DNA from: Typha latifolia
Taxonomy: Eukaryota; Streptophyta; Magnoliopsida; Poales; Typhaceae
Assembly (NCBI GenBank): GCA_019914945.1
Contig: CM034100.1
Coordinates: 323,209 to 387,208 of the forward strand
Length of the DNA: 64,000 nucleotides
Direction of reading: 5' to 3'
Below the pieces are notes generated by a model, which searched no databases, was not told where the DNA came from, and was given only the letters and a program-made list of their open reading frames with translations. A program made the translations under genes and the position numbers. Positions 1 through 12,763 of this stretch are shown here, piece after piece; within the stretch, counting starts at the first letter, position 1; each line of letters opens with the position of its first letter.

Positions 1-17
1 GTCGGATCAAATAAACT

Positions 18-120
18 TGGGCCCATTGGACGGCTCATTAACAGTCCAACCTGAATCCCGATCTCCCACCGTTCATCAGCTGTTAGTCTCGCACACTGTG
101 ATCACTATATAAACCCTAAA
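18..120 (+). promoter_or_regulatory. Core promoter of the TOC75 gene
   Basis: A TATA box (TATATAAA, 105-112) runs into a telo-box (AAACCCTAAA, 111-120). A TGGGCCCA site-II-type motif lies at 18-25. Telo-box plus site II is a known promoter pairing in plant housekeeping and biogenesis genes active in dividing cells, which suits an import-channel gene. The TATA box is about 240 bp upstream of the ATG at 355, so the 5' leader is about 200 nt unless it contains an intron. The transcription start is inferred. Confidence 0.6.
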
Positions 121-354
121 CCTCGAATTGCCATTTTTTTCTGGGTTATCGTCACCACCCGTGACAATATACTCATTCTTCTTACTCAAATTCTGCACCA
201 TGACAGTATCAAAATGACACTCTCTGCATGGTAACTTTACCTCACCTAGTCAACTTCTCCTCACCTTTACGGTTTACCTGCCAAAATACATAAAAACGAT
301 TCCATTCTCTAACCTTATCGTCTCTCCCCCTTCTTCCACCTTCCTCTCCACGCC

Positions 355-3300
355 ATGGCTTTCTCCGCGCCGAGGCAACTCATCGGCGCCCAGATCGGCG
401 TCTCCACTCCTCTTCCGCCTCGCCGCCGTCGCAACGCTTCCTCCGCCGCCGCTGCCGCAGCCCAATTCCAGGATCCCAACCCTTCCTCTAAACCCCCTTC
501 GCTTACTTCATCTCCCAAGAAGTCCGATACCAAAACGCTAGTCCTCTTCTCCACCACATTCGCCGCAGCAGCTGCTGTCCCTGGCGCCTTCCTCCTGCAC
601 CTCTCCTCCTCCTCGCCCCCTCCTCCAAGCAATGGCGGCGGCGGAGGTGGAGGCGGTTGGGGATGGGGGGGTGGCGGCGATGGGGGTAGCTTCTGGTCTC
701 AGATCTACTCCTTCATGACGGCAAACGCAAGGGAAGAGGATGGCTCCACCGGTGGAGGCCTGCCGGAGTGGGACCCGCACGGCCTCCCGGCGAACATCGT
801 GGTCCAGCTCTCCAAGCTTAGCGGCCTCAAGAGGTATAAGATCTCGGAGATCCTCTTCTTCGACCGGCGGCGCGGTTCCCTCGTCGCAGGTACCGAGGAC
901 TCCTTTTTCGAGATGGTCTCCCTCCGCCCCGGCGGCGTCTACACCAAGGCCCAGCTCCAGAAGGAGCTCGAGACGCTAGCCTCCTGCGGCATGTTCGAGA
1001 AGGTTGATATCGAGGGCAAGACAAAACCGGACGGCTCCCTTGCTCTCACTGTCTCCTTCACCGAGAGCACATGGCAGTCGGCCGATGCGTTCCGATGCAT
1101 AAACGTGGGTCTGATGCCGCAGACGAAGCAGATGGAGATGGATTCGGACATGACGGACCGCGAGAAGATGGAGTATTTCCGAAGCCAGGAGAGGGATTAC
1201 AGGAGGAGGATTGAGAGGTCGAGGCCGTGTTTGTTGCCCGTGCCTGTGCAGCGAGAGGTGCTGCAAATGTTAAGGGAGCAGGGAAAGGTGAGTGCGAGGC
1301 TGCTGCAGAGGATCCGAGACCGGGTGCAGAAATGGTACAACGATGAGGGGTATGCGTGTGCACAGGTGGTTAATTTTGGGAATTTGAATACCAGGGAGGT
1401 GGTATGTGAAGTTGTGGAGGGGGACATTACGCAACTTGTCATCCAGTTTCAAGATAAGCTTGGGAATGTCTGCGAAGGGAACACCCAACTCCCTGTTATC
1501 CGTCGGGAACTACCAAAGCAGGTAATTATTATGGATTGCTCAATAGTCTGTGTCACTAGGTTTCTTACACACCAATTGATACCTTGATGCCTCCACAGCG
1601 TGATGTTTTTGATTGATAAATTGTCTACATAGACGATTGACCTGCTATCTTTATTTGTTGAATATTTTGTCGATTGCATGCCTTGCAAAGTATTTTCCAT
1701 GTTAACAAAGACCACTTCTTGTCAACAGTAGATATGGCCCTTCTGGAAGGACAAAATTAGGCTTTAGTCAAAATCTTGGTGAGCAATGCATGATGCAATG
1801 GTTCTTTTCTGTATTACGCTTAGGCAGTTTGATCATGTTATAGTTTCAGACAATTCATGAGATTACATTGATTGTTATCGTGTAGCTACATTTTCTAAAT
1901 GATGCTCATTCCAACGGTTTCGGTTCTTGATAACCTGGTGCAGCTTCGGCCAGGACATGTATTTAATATTGAAGCAGGAAAACAAGCTTTAAGGAATATA
2001 AATTCCCTTGCTCTGTTCTCCAACATAGAAGTGAACCCACGAACTGATGAGAAAAATGAAGGAGGAATTATTGTTGAAATAAAGCTTAAAGAATTGGAAC
2101 AAAAATCAGCCGAAGTGAGCACAGAGTGGAGTATTGTACCTGGACGTCAAGGACGGCCGACACTGGTAAGCTATTTCCATGCCACTCTTTGTGTTATGCA
2201 TAATTTAGTACACTTTGCAGTTGCGACTAAGAACAGAAAATTTAACACATTAATTCTTTCAACTGAGAACATTCTTATTCTCAGGCTTCAATTCAGCCTG
2301 GTGGAACTGTATCATTTGAGCACAGGAATATCAAAGGTTTGAATAGATCAGTTGTTGGTTCAGTGACATCCAGCAATCTGCTCAACCCTCAGGTGTGTAG
2401 TTAGTGTATATTTGTGGATTGTTTTTTCTTTCTTTAGATTATATTAGCAATTTATACTAATTATCTACTTTTCTCCTATCATAGATTGATGTCTAATTTT
2501 TTGTACAATTGGTGCAGCTGAAACCTGCATTAGTTGAGTTACCTGGGTTTAGGGTCATTCATTCCTCTTGATAATATCTGTTGATGAAGATTCTTTTTTC
2601 CATTTTATTTCCCATTTTGGAGACAATTTCAAGACTCCAGAAGAGTTGATGATGAGACAAATAAACAAGTGAAGATTAATCCCAACATTTATTTCTAAAA
2701 TAGCATTACGGAATTCCTTACTTGAACAAACTTCCTAGTTCGAGGCTTCGAGCATTTACATTCTTCTGAGGATTATCTTCTGTTTATTTGAAACTAAATA
2801 GCACTAGCTCCATACTCGAGTCCTATTCTGGAGTGTCTGGTCTTAGAGTAACTTGAAGAACTAGTCTGATGAAAATAAGAGGAGAATGAAATATCTTGAT
2901 ATTAGTCTACAGTGTCGATATTGATTTTTATATGTTAGTTTTTATTGGCCTCCTACATCGTTGTTTTGATATGGTTCCATACATTTTAGGATGATCTATC
3001 GTTCAAGCTTGAATATGTGCACCCATACCTGGATGGTGTTTACAACCCTCGTAATCGTACATTCCGTACTAGTTGCTTTAACAGCCGGAAGTTGAGCCCT
3101 GTTTTCACTGGTGGGCCAGGGGCAGATGAAGTTCCTCCCATATGGATTGATAGGGTTGGATTGAAAGCCAACATAACAGAGGTGTGTAGCAGTTTTCTCT
3201 TCATATGTATACTTAATTTTCCACATCTCCTTTCTTGATAAAAACTTCTGAAGTGATCCCTTTATAGTGAGAATTTGTGACATTTTCAGAGCTTTACGCG

Positions 3301-4620
3301 ACAAAGCAAATTCACATACGGAATCGTGATGGAAGAGATCACAACACGTGATGAAACTAGTAGTATATGTACTCATGGTTCTCGAGCTCTACCTAGTGGA
3401 GGCTTAAGCAGCGATGGACCTCCGACTACTCTCAGTGGTACTGGTGTAGATCGCATGGCATTTGCACAGGCTAATATTACTCGTGATAACACAAAGTTTA
3501 TAAATGGAGTAGTTGTTGGTGAAAGAGATGTTTTCCAGGTATTTATTGCCCTATATGTTTGTTGTTCTGAATAATGGCTGTTAACTCTTGAATCATTCAT
3601 GCTACAAGTGCCAAGTAGAAGTGAGTGACCCAGTTTCTGCACTAGTTTAAACATTTTCTAGATAATATGATCCTGACATGCTTATAATGGTTTGTCGGTG
3701 TGAAGCAGATATAATCAATCCTCTATCTGATGTCATTTTCATTTGTATATCTTCCTCTTTAGGAGTTTTAAGATCTGATGGATGGCTTTTTATATATGTA
3801 CATGATTGCACCTTGGCAAATAACTGCTCTGATGCTTCACATCTGGAAGTGAAGGTTCAACATGCTTTCATTTATATAGTGTAATTGAACTTTCTGAAAT
3901 TTGTCACATGTCTATTTCTAATTAAAAGATTGTGCTGTAATTTAACTTCTAATGACAAATCATGGTTCTCTGCAGGTAGATCAGGGCCTCGGTATTGGCG
4001 TCAAGTTTCCGTTCTTCAATCGTCATCAACTAACTCTAACCCGCTTCCTCCAATTGAAGAAAGTAGAAGAAGGTGCTGGCAAACCACCACCACCTATTCT
4101 GGTCCTCCATGGGCACTATGGAGGTTGTGTTGGAGACCTCCCAAGCTATGATGCTTTCACTCTTGGTGGACCATACTCTGTGAGAGGCTACAACATGGGA
4201 GAATTGGGTGCTTGTAGGAACATTCTTGAGGTGAGCAGGACATCCTTGTAGTTGTTTGAGTTTGCATGTATGATACAGTAATGTCTGATATTGATCCTCA
4301 AATGTACCATTACTGTGGATTTTGTGATTGCATTTCTTTTACTAATCAGATAAATCTAACTCTTATCTTGTTGTAACTAGCTTGCTGCTGAGCTGCGGAT
4401 CCCTGTGAGAAACACCCATGTATATGCATTTGCAGAGCATGGAAATGATCTTGGTAGTTCAAAGGATGTGAAAGGAAATCCCACCGAGTTCTTTCGCCGG
4501 AGCGGACAGGGATCATCATATGGTGTTGGCCTTAAACTTGGATTAGTGAGAGCAGAATATGCGGTTGACCATAATGCTGGTACTGGCGCAGTATTCTTTA
4601 GGTTTGGAGAGAGATTCTGA
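355..4620 (+). CDS. TOC75: TOC75 chloroplast outer-envelope protein-import channel (Toc75-III type)
   Basis: Omp85-family beta-barrel that forms the preprotein channel of the TOC complex in the chloroplast outer envelope. I assemble seven exons: 355-1521, 1944-2165, 2285-2392, 2990-3181, 3290-3538, 3976-4230 and 4381-4620. Every junction is GT-AG and phase 0, giving 810 aa, the usual Toc75 length. Residues 1-90 are a basic, Ser/Ala-rich plastid targeting region. Residues 94-111 form the Gly-rich stretch that in Toc75 acts as an envelope-retention signal. POTRA domains follow (for example LKRYKISEILFFDRRRGSL and the GGVYTKAQLQKELETLASCG region), then the C-terminal barrel with the conserved GGPYSVRGYNMGELGA and a C-terminal phenylalanine in FRFGERF. 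No stops or frameshifts are seen. The ATG at 355 is the first in frame and sits in a good context (CGCCATGGC). Confidence 0.97.
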
Positions 4621-5194
4621 GGCAAGAGTAACTTTAGTTACAGAGAAGTTCCCATTTTTGCAATATATGGTTCTATACACAACTAGGCTTCTTGGCTACA
4701 TAATTCGGCTATACAAGTCTTCAAGGAATAATACGAGTTTGGTCTTTGTTGAGATTCGGATTATCTGTTTCGATCATTGGAAGTGTTACCCTTATATCCT
4801 TCTTTTCAGATTTTGTAGTATGTCATACATTTCATACTGCCTAATGGTTTCTGCATTTGTGTTACTTTGTGCATCAAACCTAACTGAGTAGTCCCTGCCA
4901 CATAATTTGATAGTTGAAACCCACCTCAGGCAGTACGTTCAAAGAGAGCCAACCCATTTTTGAGCCAAGCAGCCCGGCCCGCTCAATCCGAACCACAATT
5001 TCTGGTCAGATCTTTTTTCTTTGAAACCCGGGCTAAGATTTTAGCTCGATTAAATTTTAAGTCTTCATTCACTGAAATAACAATTTGTTTATTTTAGAAT
5101 TAGCCTACTGGTATAGTAACTGAATAATTTTTTTAAGTAAAGCTTGGATTTAATGACATTTCACATCCGACTCAAACCCTCTATTATATATTTT

Positions 5195-5233
<39 letters not shown>

Positions 5234-7115
5234 TATACATTGAAATTTAATTATATAGTCTCAACTTTTAGAGTAGTCTGTGTGAGTTTTATAATATGGG
5301 CCAAGAGTACGTTGGGTTGGGAAATGCATGGCGAGGTAAATGCAAGAATAACAGAATTGCTGAGAGACCACTTACCTTGACAATAGATCTTAATTCAATG
5401 ACATGACATGACATTGGCATGTTAACGAACTTTACTTAAGCAATTTTCCTTCATCCTCTAGTAATGAGCTCACATTGACCCAGAAAAAGAACATTACAAA
5501 CTTTCTGAGTCCCAGTTGGTAGAAGAGGGGGATAGACATTACATATAAATTAAGCCAGCCCAATTACATGTGAAATTAAACACACTATGTTGAACAAATG
5601 GCTCCGTATAATATGTCTTTGAAGTATCAAACATTGTTTTAGGTGGCAATTACGCTCACAAAGATTAATTGTTCTACAGTGATGTTATGCGTTGCCCTCA
5701 GCTTATAGAACATTATTCTGATGATGAGTTCAATATTTCGATCACAATTCACCATGACTAAACTGCAAACAAGTTCGACAATGTTAGTCCTTTCAGATTT
5801 AGTAGTGAACAGCACTGCCAACAAGTAGCATCAAAATGGGTAACATGATTCCTTGAGTGCCGAAAGCCTACCTGGCTGGATACTGTTCCTGCACTACACA
5901 CGTCCCATTACCACGAGTCAGTTTGAAGACTTGATCATATTCACACCATCTTGCTATCTATCTTTAATGCTCCTGAAAGATAGCGAACGATTACTGTGTT
6001 TTGTATTGTGACTATCCATTGAGGTAAATTTGTAGTTCTTGTACTATATCCAAGCTGCACTGGTAACAAAACAGTCCTTGGATTTTTCTGGCTTATAGAC
6101 TGCAAACAAACAAGTTCCAAATCTTTAAATAAAACTTGCTTTACGTGGAATCAGGCTTTTAGACTGTCTGCTTAACAACAATACAAAAAAGACAGAAAAA
6201 CTCCAGAAGCAAGAACTAGTACCATGAGTTGATTAGTTTGGAGACAGAAAATCTATTTACTGCCTGATCATTGCATAGTATGGATTTAAAAATGAATGGC
6301 AGAGTAAGACATAAAAGACGGAAGAATTGAAAAGTAATTACTCATTGATTTAAAAGACATCAATGGGAAAAGCTCGAAAGTAACAAAAGTTGTTCAATAA
6401 ATAGCAAGAATTCAAAAGAATACTTGCCCATACATAGTAGCATAATAATGGAAAATTCCTTACAGTAAGATACCAAAAGAATCCAAAAGAAGGAATTCAG
6501 AAGAAATTACCTGAGCTTGCTTTATGAATATTAACACAGTTCAGGAGAGAGTTCATTTTGGCCGTGCGACCTTCAATCCATCCATAAGTCCGGACGCAAT
6601 ATGGGGAAGAACAAATGGGAAAATAAGGAAACTATTCTCCTTGGTCTAAAATTTTGTTCTCTAGTAGTTACCCAAATCTTGCAAGCTCATATGCAATAGT
6701 CCTATGAAACAGAAAAGGATTTGATACTGTGAATATTTGTCTAAGGAAGTATACTCTGGAATAATAGCATTCTAATACCTAGAGCTGCAGGATGAGACAG
6801 AAAGAGTGCAGTTGCAGTCATACAATCTGACAGTAAGTTGTTGTATTTCATCATGAGAAATGTAATTAATATTTAATTTGTGACTTATATATTTTGATAA
6901 AGACAAACTATCAAAGGTAACACCCAACAGAGAGAAAAGAGGGATATATTGGGTTATTAAATGGTGATCCTACGATGTGAAAGCTTATAAATTAGAAGTG
7001 CAGGTGGATTTCTTATCTGTGACAAATCAAACAGAGAATAGTCTTACCTGACATAATTTCACGATCTGTGATGAGAGAGAAGTTAGAAATTTCATTATCC
7101 AACATGTAGGATGAG
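4621..7115. other. Intergenic region between TOC75 and the PPR gene
   Basis: This AT-rich stretch contains the TOC75 3' UTR and a (TA)n tract at about 5200-5225. At 4960-5030 there is a GC-richer patch of the CCCGGCCCGCTCAA type, which resembles degenerate retrotransposon sequence. Several minus-strand splice-donor-like sites (for example CAG|GTAAGAC near 7047 and CCAG|GTAGGC near 5873) could belong to a spliced 3' UTR of the PPR transcript. No coding gene is supported. Confidence 0.4.
5200..5225. repeat. (TA)n microsatellite
   Basis: A pure TA dinucleotide run followed by a T tract. Confidence 0.9.
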
Positions 7116-8999
7116 TTATCTCCTCCCAAGCATTTTGTCCAAAGTAATACATAGTTTAAATATATCTGCACTAAGACAAAAACCATGCCTACAAAATGCC
7201 CTGATCGTTGAATCAAATACTACAACATCTGGAGAAAAACCTCGATCATCAATTCTCTTAAATAGTTCAAGAATTTCCTTGAGTCTTCTTCTCTTAACCA
7301 GTCTGCGGATTAGACGAATAACAAGATCTTTGGAGAGTCCATTTTCAAGAGATGTCTCAAAACACTTAATAGCCTCAGAAATTTTTCCTAACTTACAAAG
7401 GCCATCAATCATGACGGCGTAGGTAATTATATCAGGAGAAATCTTCCGGACAGCCATGTCAGAGATTAGAAGTTGGACCTCAGTAAACATTCCTTCCAAG
7501 AAAAACCAGTGGATTAGCGTATTATATGTCACGACATCTGCAGAAAACCCTTGGTTGCTAATTAAACATTTTGCTTTGGCAGATTTCCCACCAATACAAA
7601 GGCTATGAATCACAATATTGAATGTTCTTACGTTCGGATTGATGCCCTTTTTTATCATGTCAGTCAAAAGCTTAAGAACAGCCCGCCATCTCCCTGCCTC
7701 ACAGAGTCTGCTCATAACAGTGTTGTAGCCAACAACACCAGGATACCATCTCAACTCAGTGTTCCTTTCCAACAAGCATTTGGCCTCCCAAACATTCGAA
7801 CAATGGCAAAGGCAATCAAGAAGGATAGTCAAAGTGACAACAGTAGGATATAATCCATTAACTAGCATGACTTCCAACTGGTTAAGGGCCTCCTTAGGCA
7901 TCCCTTTCTTACACAGACCATTCATGTATGTATTATAAGTAACTGAATTGGGCTTCCAACCCTTCAAATTGCATTCCACTAAAACCTGCTCAACTTCATC
8001 GAATCTCCCAACCTCACAAAGTGCTCTGATCAATATATTATAGGTGAACGAGTTCGGAGGGCAACCAATACTCTCCATAGTGGCCATCAGCTCTTTAGCC
8101 TCTTCAATTCTGTTCTCCAAACAGTAGCCTTGGACGATTGGCGTGTAAGTGTGGACGGTGGGTGAGCATTTCTCCTCCAACATCCAATCAAGAGCACCCC
8201 ATGCCTCTTCCATCCTCCCTGCCCTACAGAGACCGGTGATCAGAGTCGAATAGGTTGTTGTATCAGGACTAAAACCACAGCTTCTCATCCTCATTATGAC
8301 CTCATAGGCCAAATCAAACTGTTTCAAATACCAAGAATGCAACTTAACCAAAATGTTGAAAGAAGAAACGTTGGGAGTTACTCCAGACAATATCATCTCC
8401 TCAAACACTGCTTCAGCTTCTTGTGGGCGGTCGGCTATCACCAAGGCATTGATAACTGTGTTGTAGCAAAGGACGTTGGCCTTGCATTCGGACTCCTTCA
8501 TCTCACTAAACAGCCTGAGGACTTCGTCGACCTTGCCAACCCGAGAAAAGGCCTTCATCAACATGTTGTAATCAAATAGGTAAGGCCGAGTCGGCCTGGA
8601 TCCGCTCTCTGGAGCATACACTTTCTCTGATTCCAAGGACTCCATCACCGCATTGGTTAAACTACGATGTGGGTCTTTTCCTAAAGGCACTTCTGGAGAC
8701 ACCAAGATCGTATTTTTCAACTCTGGAACGTAAACTCGCTCTGGTTTCGGTGGCTGTATCACTGCCCTGGAGAAATTAACAACTGGGTCTTCTCCTGAAA
8801 AATGTTCGAGTCGAGAAGAGATACTGGTGGGTTCCTCAGGGATGTCGTCGAGAAGAAATGGGCGCATCAAATCGAAAGCGTTGGACGCAATGGCTCGGCT
8901 CCCGGAGAAGCTCCGGTTACTCTTGAAGCCTAAGCCATGGCGACGAGCGGTAATCGAGAGCTTCACAGTCTTGAAGAAGGATAGGGCGGAGGTCGCCAA
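7116..8999 (-). CDS. P-type pentatricopeptide repeat (PPR) protein, probably organellar
   Basis: Single-exon protein of about 627 aa with roughly 14 tandem PPR motifs from residue 141 to the end. Typical motif cores are YNTLIHWFFLEG and YSTLITGLCRAG. P-class PPR proteins bind organellar RNA. There is no E, DYW or SMR domain. The region before the repeats (about residues 8-40) is rich in Arg, Ser and hydrophobic residues, as in a mitochondrial presequence. Oddity: the codon at 8999 is TTG, not ATG. The frame stays open upstream to a TAG near 9078 without any ATG. An ATG at 9044-9046 is out of frame and would need a one-base shift. The first in-frame ATG is 8865-8867, giving 583 aa but losing the presequence-like part. 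The true start is therefore unresolved. Residue 5/35 pairs are mostly N-N and N-D, implying pyrimidine-rich RNA. The specific target is unknown. Confidence 0.88.
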   Translation of the reverse strand: MATSALSFFKTVKLSITARRHGLGFKSNRSFSGSRAIASNAFDLMRPFLLDDIPEEPTSISSRLEHFSGEDPVVNFSRAVIQPPKPERVYVPELKNTILVSPEVPLGKDPHRSLTNAVMESLESEKVYAPESGSRPTRPYLFDYNMLMKAFSRVGKVDEVLRLFSEMKESECKANVLCYNTVINALVIADRPQEAEAVFEEMILSGVTPNVSSFNILVKLHSWYLKQFDLAYEVIMRMRSCGFSPDTTTYSTLITGLCRAGRMEEAWGALDWMLEEKCSPTVHTYTPIVQGYCLENRIEEAKELMATMESIGCPPNSFTYNILIRALCEVGRFDEVEQVLVECNLKGWKPNSVTYNTYMNGLCKKGMPKEALNQLEVMLVNGLYPTVVTLTILLDCLCHCSNVWEAKCLLERNTELRWYPGVVGYNTVMSRLCEAGRWRAVLKLLTDMIKKGINPNVRTFNIVIHSLCIGGKSAKAKCLISNQGFSADVVTYNTLIHWFFLEGMFTEVQLLISDMAVRKISPDIITYAVMIDGLCKLGKISEAIKCFETSLENGLSKDLVIRLIRRLVKRRRLKEILELFKRIDDRGFSPDVVVFDSTIRAFCRHGFCLSADIFKLCITLDKMLGRR

Positions 9000-9079
9000 T
9001 GGCGGAGGGAGAGATTTGAAGGGGAGAGAAGAGAAGGCTGGAACATCGGCGGCCCGAAGGAGATAACCCTACTTGTCTT

Positions 9080-10157
9080 TCGGATCCCTTCATCCAGGTT
9101 TCCCCGAGTCCGAGTTAATAAATTTTTTTGAGCAAATTACACTTCACCCCCTTTAGTTTGGCAAAATTTTAACTTACACCCTTATGCTCTGACAAAATTA
9201 TAATTTTTAGATTTTTTTTACTATAAATAAATTGCTAATTAACTACACTATCTCTCTGTATCATCAAATCAAACTATATTTCTATAAAAATAATTAAATC
9301 TTTATTTCTTACGAAAGACCAAAACCTGGTTTTATTGAAACATAAATAATATTAATTCTTCCACACAGAGATTAACAAACAACCAAGTAATTAAGATTTT
9401 TCATAACTCCATCAATAGTTGATTAATAATTACAATCGGATTAGAACCACAAAAAGAGTTCAATATTTAAGTTTAAGATATATAAAAGTAAATTAAAATT
9501 ATACTAAATCACTATTTTTCTCATATTGCATCTATAACCCTGGAGGCATTGCCGACACTGGATCTCTACTCACATGATAAACACCACTAAGTGCTACGTA
9601 AAAGCAAATTATTCTACAATGTGGTCGTGATGGAGCCTTTAATTTGAGTTTACCCTATTTAGCCTATAATTCTACAACACTCATGAGGCCATGACCGTTC
9701 GGAATCTCTTATTTCTTTCAAATTTACTTTCCTATATTTCGATGATTACCATTTGACGACAAATATTTGGTCAGGATAACAAGATTATATATATCTATAG
9801 CACCACCTACTATCCAGCCATCCAGGAATTACTTAAGGAAAAAAAAGAAGTTATGCTATATGATAACTGCTCGAATGCCTGCATGATATATGATAACTGC
9901 TCAACTATGCTATCCACTAAAGAAAATGAAATAAAAAAGCTTACGACAGCTTAGTATGTTGGAAACTCTCTGAGTAGAGAGAGAATAACTCTTTTTGTTG
10001 CTCTTATCGTTTTGTCTCACCTGTTCGGATATACATCTACGAGTCAGCAAAGAGAGGCGTGAAAGCCATTACTGTCGGCTGCCGGCTCTCAATAATGTGA
10101 TTAAACTACTAGATATATAAAGCCACGTAAGGGTAATTAATATGCTAGAATTGAAAG
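9080..10157. other. AT-rich intergenic region
   Basis: No gene is supported. It holds the PPR 5' flank and the upstream flank of the dioxygenase pseudogene. A short near-tandem phrase, ATATGATAACTGCTC, occurs twice at about 9857-9901. Confidence 0.4.
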
Positions 10158-12763
10158 ATGGATATGAAGATTGACGATTATACCTCACAGAAAGATGAGG
10201 CAGTGGTGAAATGGGGAAGATCTCTTCCTGTACCAAGTGTTCAGGAGCTCGTACGGACAGATCCACAACTAGTTCCTCAAAGATACATCAGAAACTTTGC
10301 TGATGGTCCAATAGATGCTGCTATAGATTTTGCTCCTCCACCCAGTATCCCTGTTATTGATTTCACCTTGCTTTCAAGTGCCAACGGTTGTGAACAGAGA
10401 AAATTAGATCTCGCCTGCAAGGAATGGGGCTTCTTCCAGGTTATGCAGAAGCAATCATCCTGCTTTTTTTTCTTTCTCTAAAGCATGAGGTGAAGCAGAC
10501 TCAGTAAACTAATAACTATAAAGTATTTCCCTATGCTTTGGGAGATAAACAAACAAAGAAAAAGAGAGAAGAAAATCTAGAATATGAACAGGCAAATCAT
10601 TTTCCAGCATTGTTTTTATACTTCTTTGGGGTGCTCCTTGAGGATATATTTCCAAATTCCTTATAGGTTTCTAACATTTAGCAGATTATAAATCATGGAG
10701 TACCGGAAGATACATAATGCCGAATCAGGAAAGCAATGGCTGGATTCTTCAGTCTTCCACACGGGGAGAAAAAGAAGTATGCAATGCCATCGGATGATAT
10801 CCAAGGGTATGGGCAAGCATATGTAGTATCTGAAGAGCTTGCCCCCTGAGATAAGACAAATGAAGTATTGGCCAATCATAGTCCCAGATTTTAAGTATGT
10901 TCCCAAACTCGCCGAAACTTAAATCTGTTCACAAGCTAACTCCATGAATATCATATTCCTGCTTATTTTATATCCAATGGTTTTCAACTCAATGCGTTGT
11001 AAAAAAAAAAAGGATTTTCCTCTCAACTTTCCAGAAATAGATCATTTTCTGGGTCTATCTAGGGACCATCACTGAATTTCTTGAAACTAAAAATGAGGTG
11101 AATTCGTAATAATTGTGCAGATATCTGCAAATAGATATCATCAGATTTAGTTGTCTAAAGGAAAAATGCTCTGAGACTGTATTCTGATAAACAGTCACAA
11201 CCCTTCAGAACTTAGATTGACACCAAGTTAGTTAAATGAATATCCTACATCTGTCAGTACATTTCCATCAAGATAAGATCCACAGTGTAACTCCTCAGAG
11301 TGGAGATTCTTGTAACATGTTTTTTTGTTCCTGTTCCTAATTTCTCTTCTTTTTGTCAGAGATGCAGTTGAACTCTATTTGGTCGAAATGAATAGAACAT
11401 GAGCAAGCATGAGCTATTGAGACTTCATGCAACTTTGAAACTGGCTATGCGTATGAACTACTACCCAGTCTGCTGTAGACCTGATCAGGTTCTTGGTGTT
11501 AGTCCACATTCAGATGGCAGCTCTATTACCATTCTTTTGCAAGAAGATGATATCACTGGCCTCCAGATCAGGCACAAAGGGGATTGGATTCCTATCAAAC
11601 CAATTCCAAGTGCACTAGTAGTGAATATTGGGGATGCCATTGATGTACTCAAATTCACCAACACCTTATTTCCTATTACAACTTTGCAGTTACAGAATTC
11701 ATGTGCTAAGCTTTACCCAAACAACCATGCCTCCTTGATTCTTAGTATGCATCTATGTAAATCTGAAATCTACTCAAAACTCCACTGGGTTTGATCCTCA
11801 AGTGATATATATTCCACCTAATTTATATCTCACTAGTCAGCTATATCAGCATCATCTCCACCCCAAAGATACCCTAGTAACACCTCTCACTAATAGAAAA
11901 TAGCAAGAATTAGTCACTGACCTATCTTTTTGTCAAAAAGAAAAGCATAACTCTGCTAAGGTGGCTCCAGGCACTTTCAATCTAAGATCATAACCTGAAA
12001 TCAGTACATACTCATAGTACTTAGTACTGCAGTGCCTGTGCATCATACCATGCCCATGATCAGACTACATTTTCAGCACAGGTTCTTCCATTCCTTATGT
12101 ATAAAACATCAAACTCAGTTCCTCAATCTAAACGCTCAGCCTACAGATGATCATCAAAGAATTCTAAATCATGAAATTAGCTCTATAAACATCATATTTC
12201 TTCATAAAACTGGTGACAACAATCAGATATTTAGCATTTCTTCATCTATAAAATCAACTTTGACATATTGAGATTATATTGAGAACGAATTTGGAAATAA
12301 ACCATTTAAGAATAGAAACAAGTTCCTACTGCAGGCAAGTCTAGTAAATTAGGCTTCTTTCTTAGTGGTTGAAAAGACACAAAATTTGAGTTATATGGAC
12401 GAAATTGACTCATCAACACCTAACCAATTTGCATACTGACCTGTACGCCTCTGTTACAGTTATTGCTAATATGTGCTTCAAACTAGTAATATTGATTACC
12501 TGAATATTGGATATGAGCAATGGAATGTATGAAAGTGTTGAGCATAGGGCTGTAACAAATAAAGATAAGCAAGGATCTCTCTAGCAACATATGTTTTGCC
12601 TCATGGAAATGTGGAAATTGGGCCACTGGATCAGATGATAGATGAAATCCATCGCCCACAAATGTACAACAAAGTCAAGTACCTTGATTACATCAGATAT
12701 ACCTTAGCTAGGAAAATGGAAGGAAAAGCACATACTCATGCACTAAAGTCCAATTATAGCTAG
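10158..12763 (+). pseudogene. 2-oxoglutarate/Fe(II)-dependent dioxygenase pseudogene (SRG1-like)
   Basis: Remnant of a plant DOXC-type dioxygenase related to SRG1. Exon 1 (10158-10439) is intact: an ATG, then a DIOX_N domain with PSIPVIDFTLLSS and ending KEWGFFQ at a GT donor. Exon 2 begins at 10685 with IINHGVPEDT and hits TAA at 10715-10717. It then shows a deletion and frameshift before a WPIIVPDF-like segment. Exon 3 begins at 11360 (DAVELYLVEMN), has an in-frame TGA and a missing stretch, then resumes with NYYPVC and the iron-ligand motif SPHSDGSSI near 11505. The last exon is recognisable from about 12518. It reads MYESVEHRAV, with the third iron ligand His, loses one base after NKDK, then continues with ARISLATYVLP and a C-terminal segment to TAG at 12761-12763. 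At least one stop and three frame breaks make it non-functional. Confidence 0.88.
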
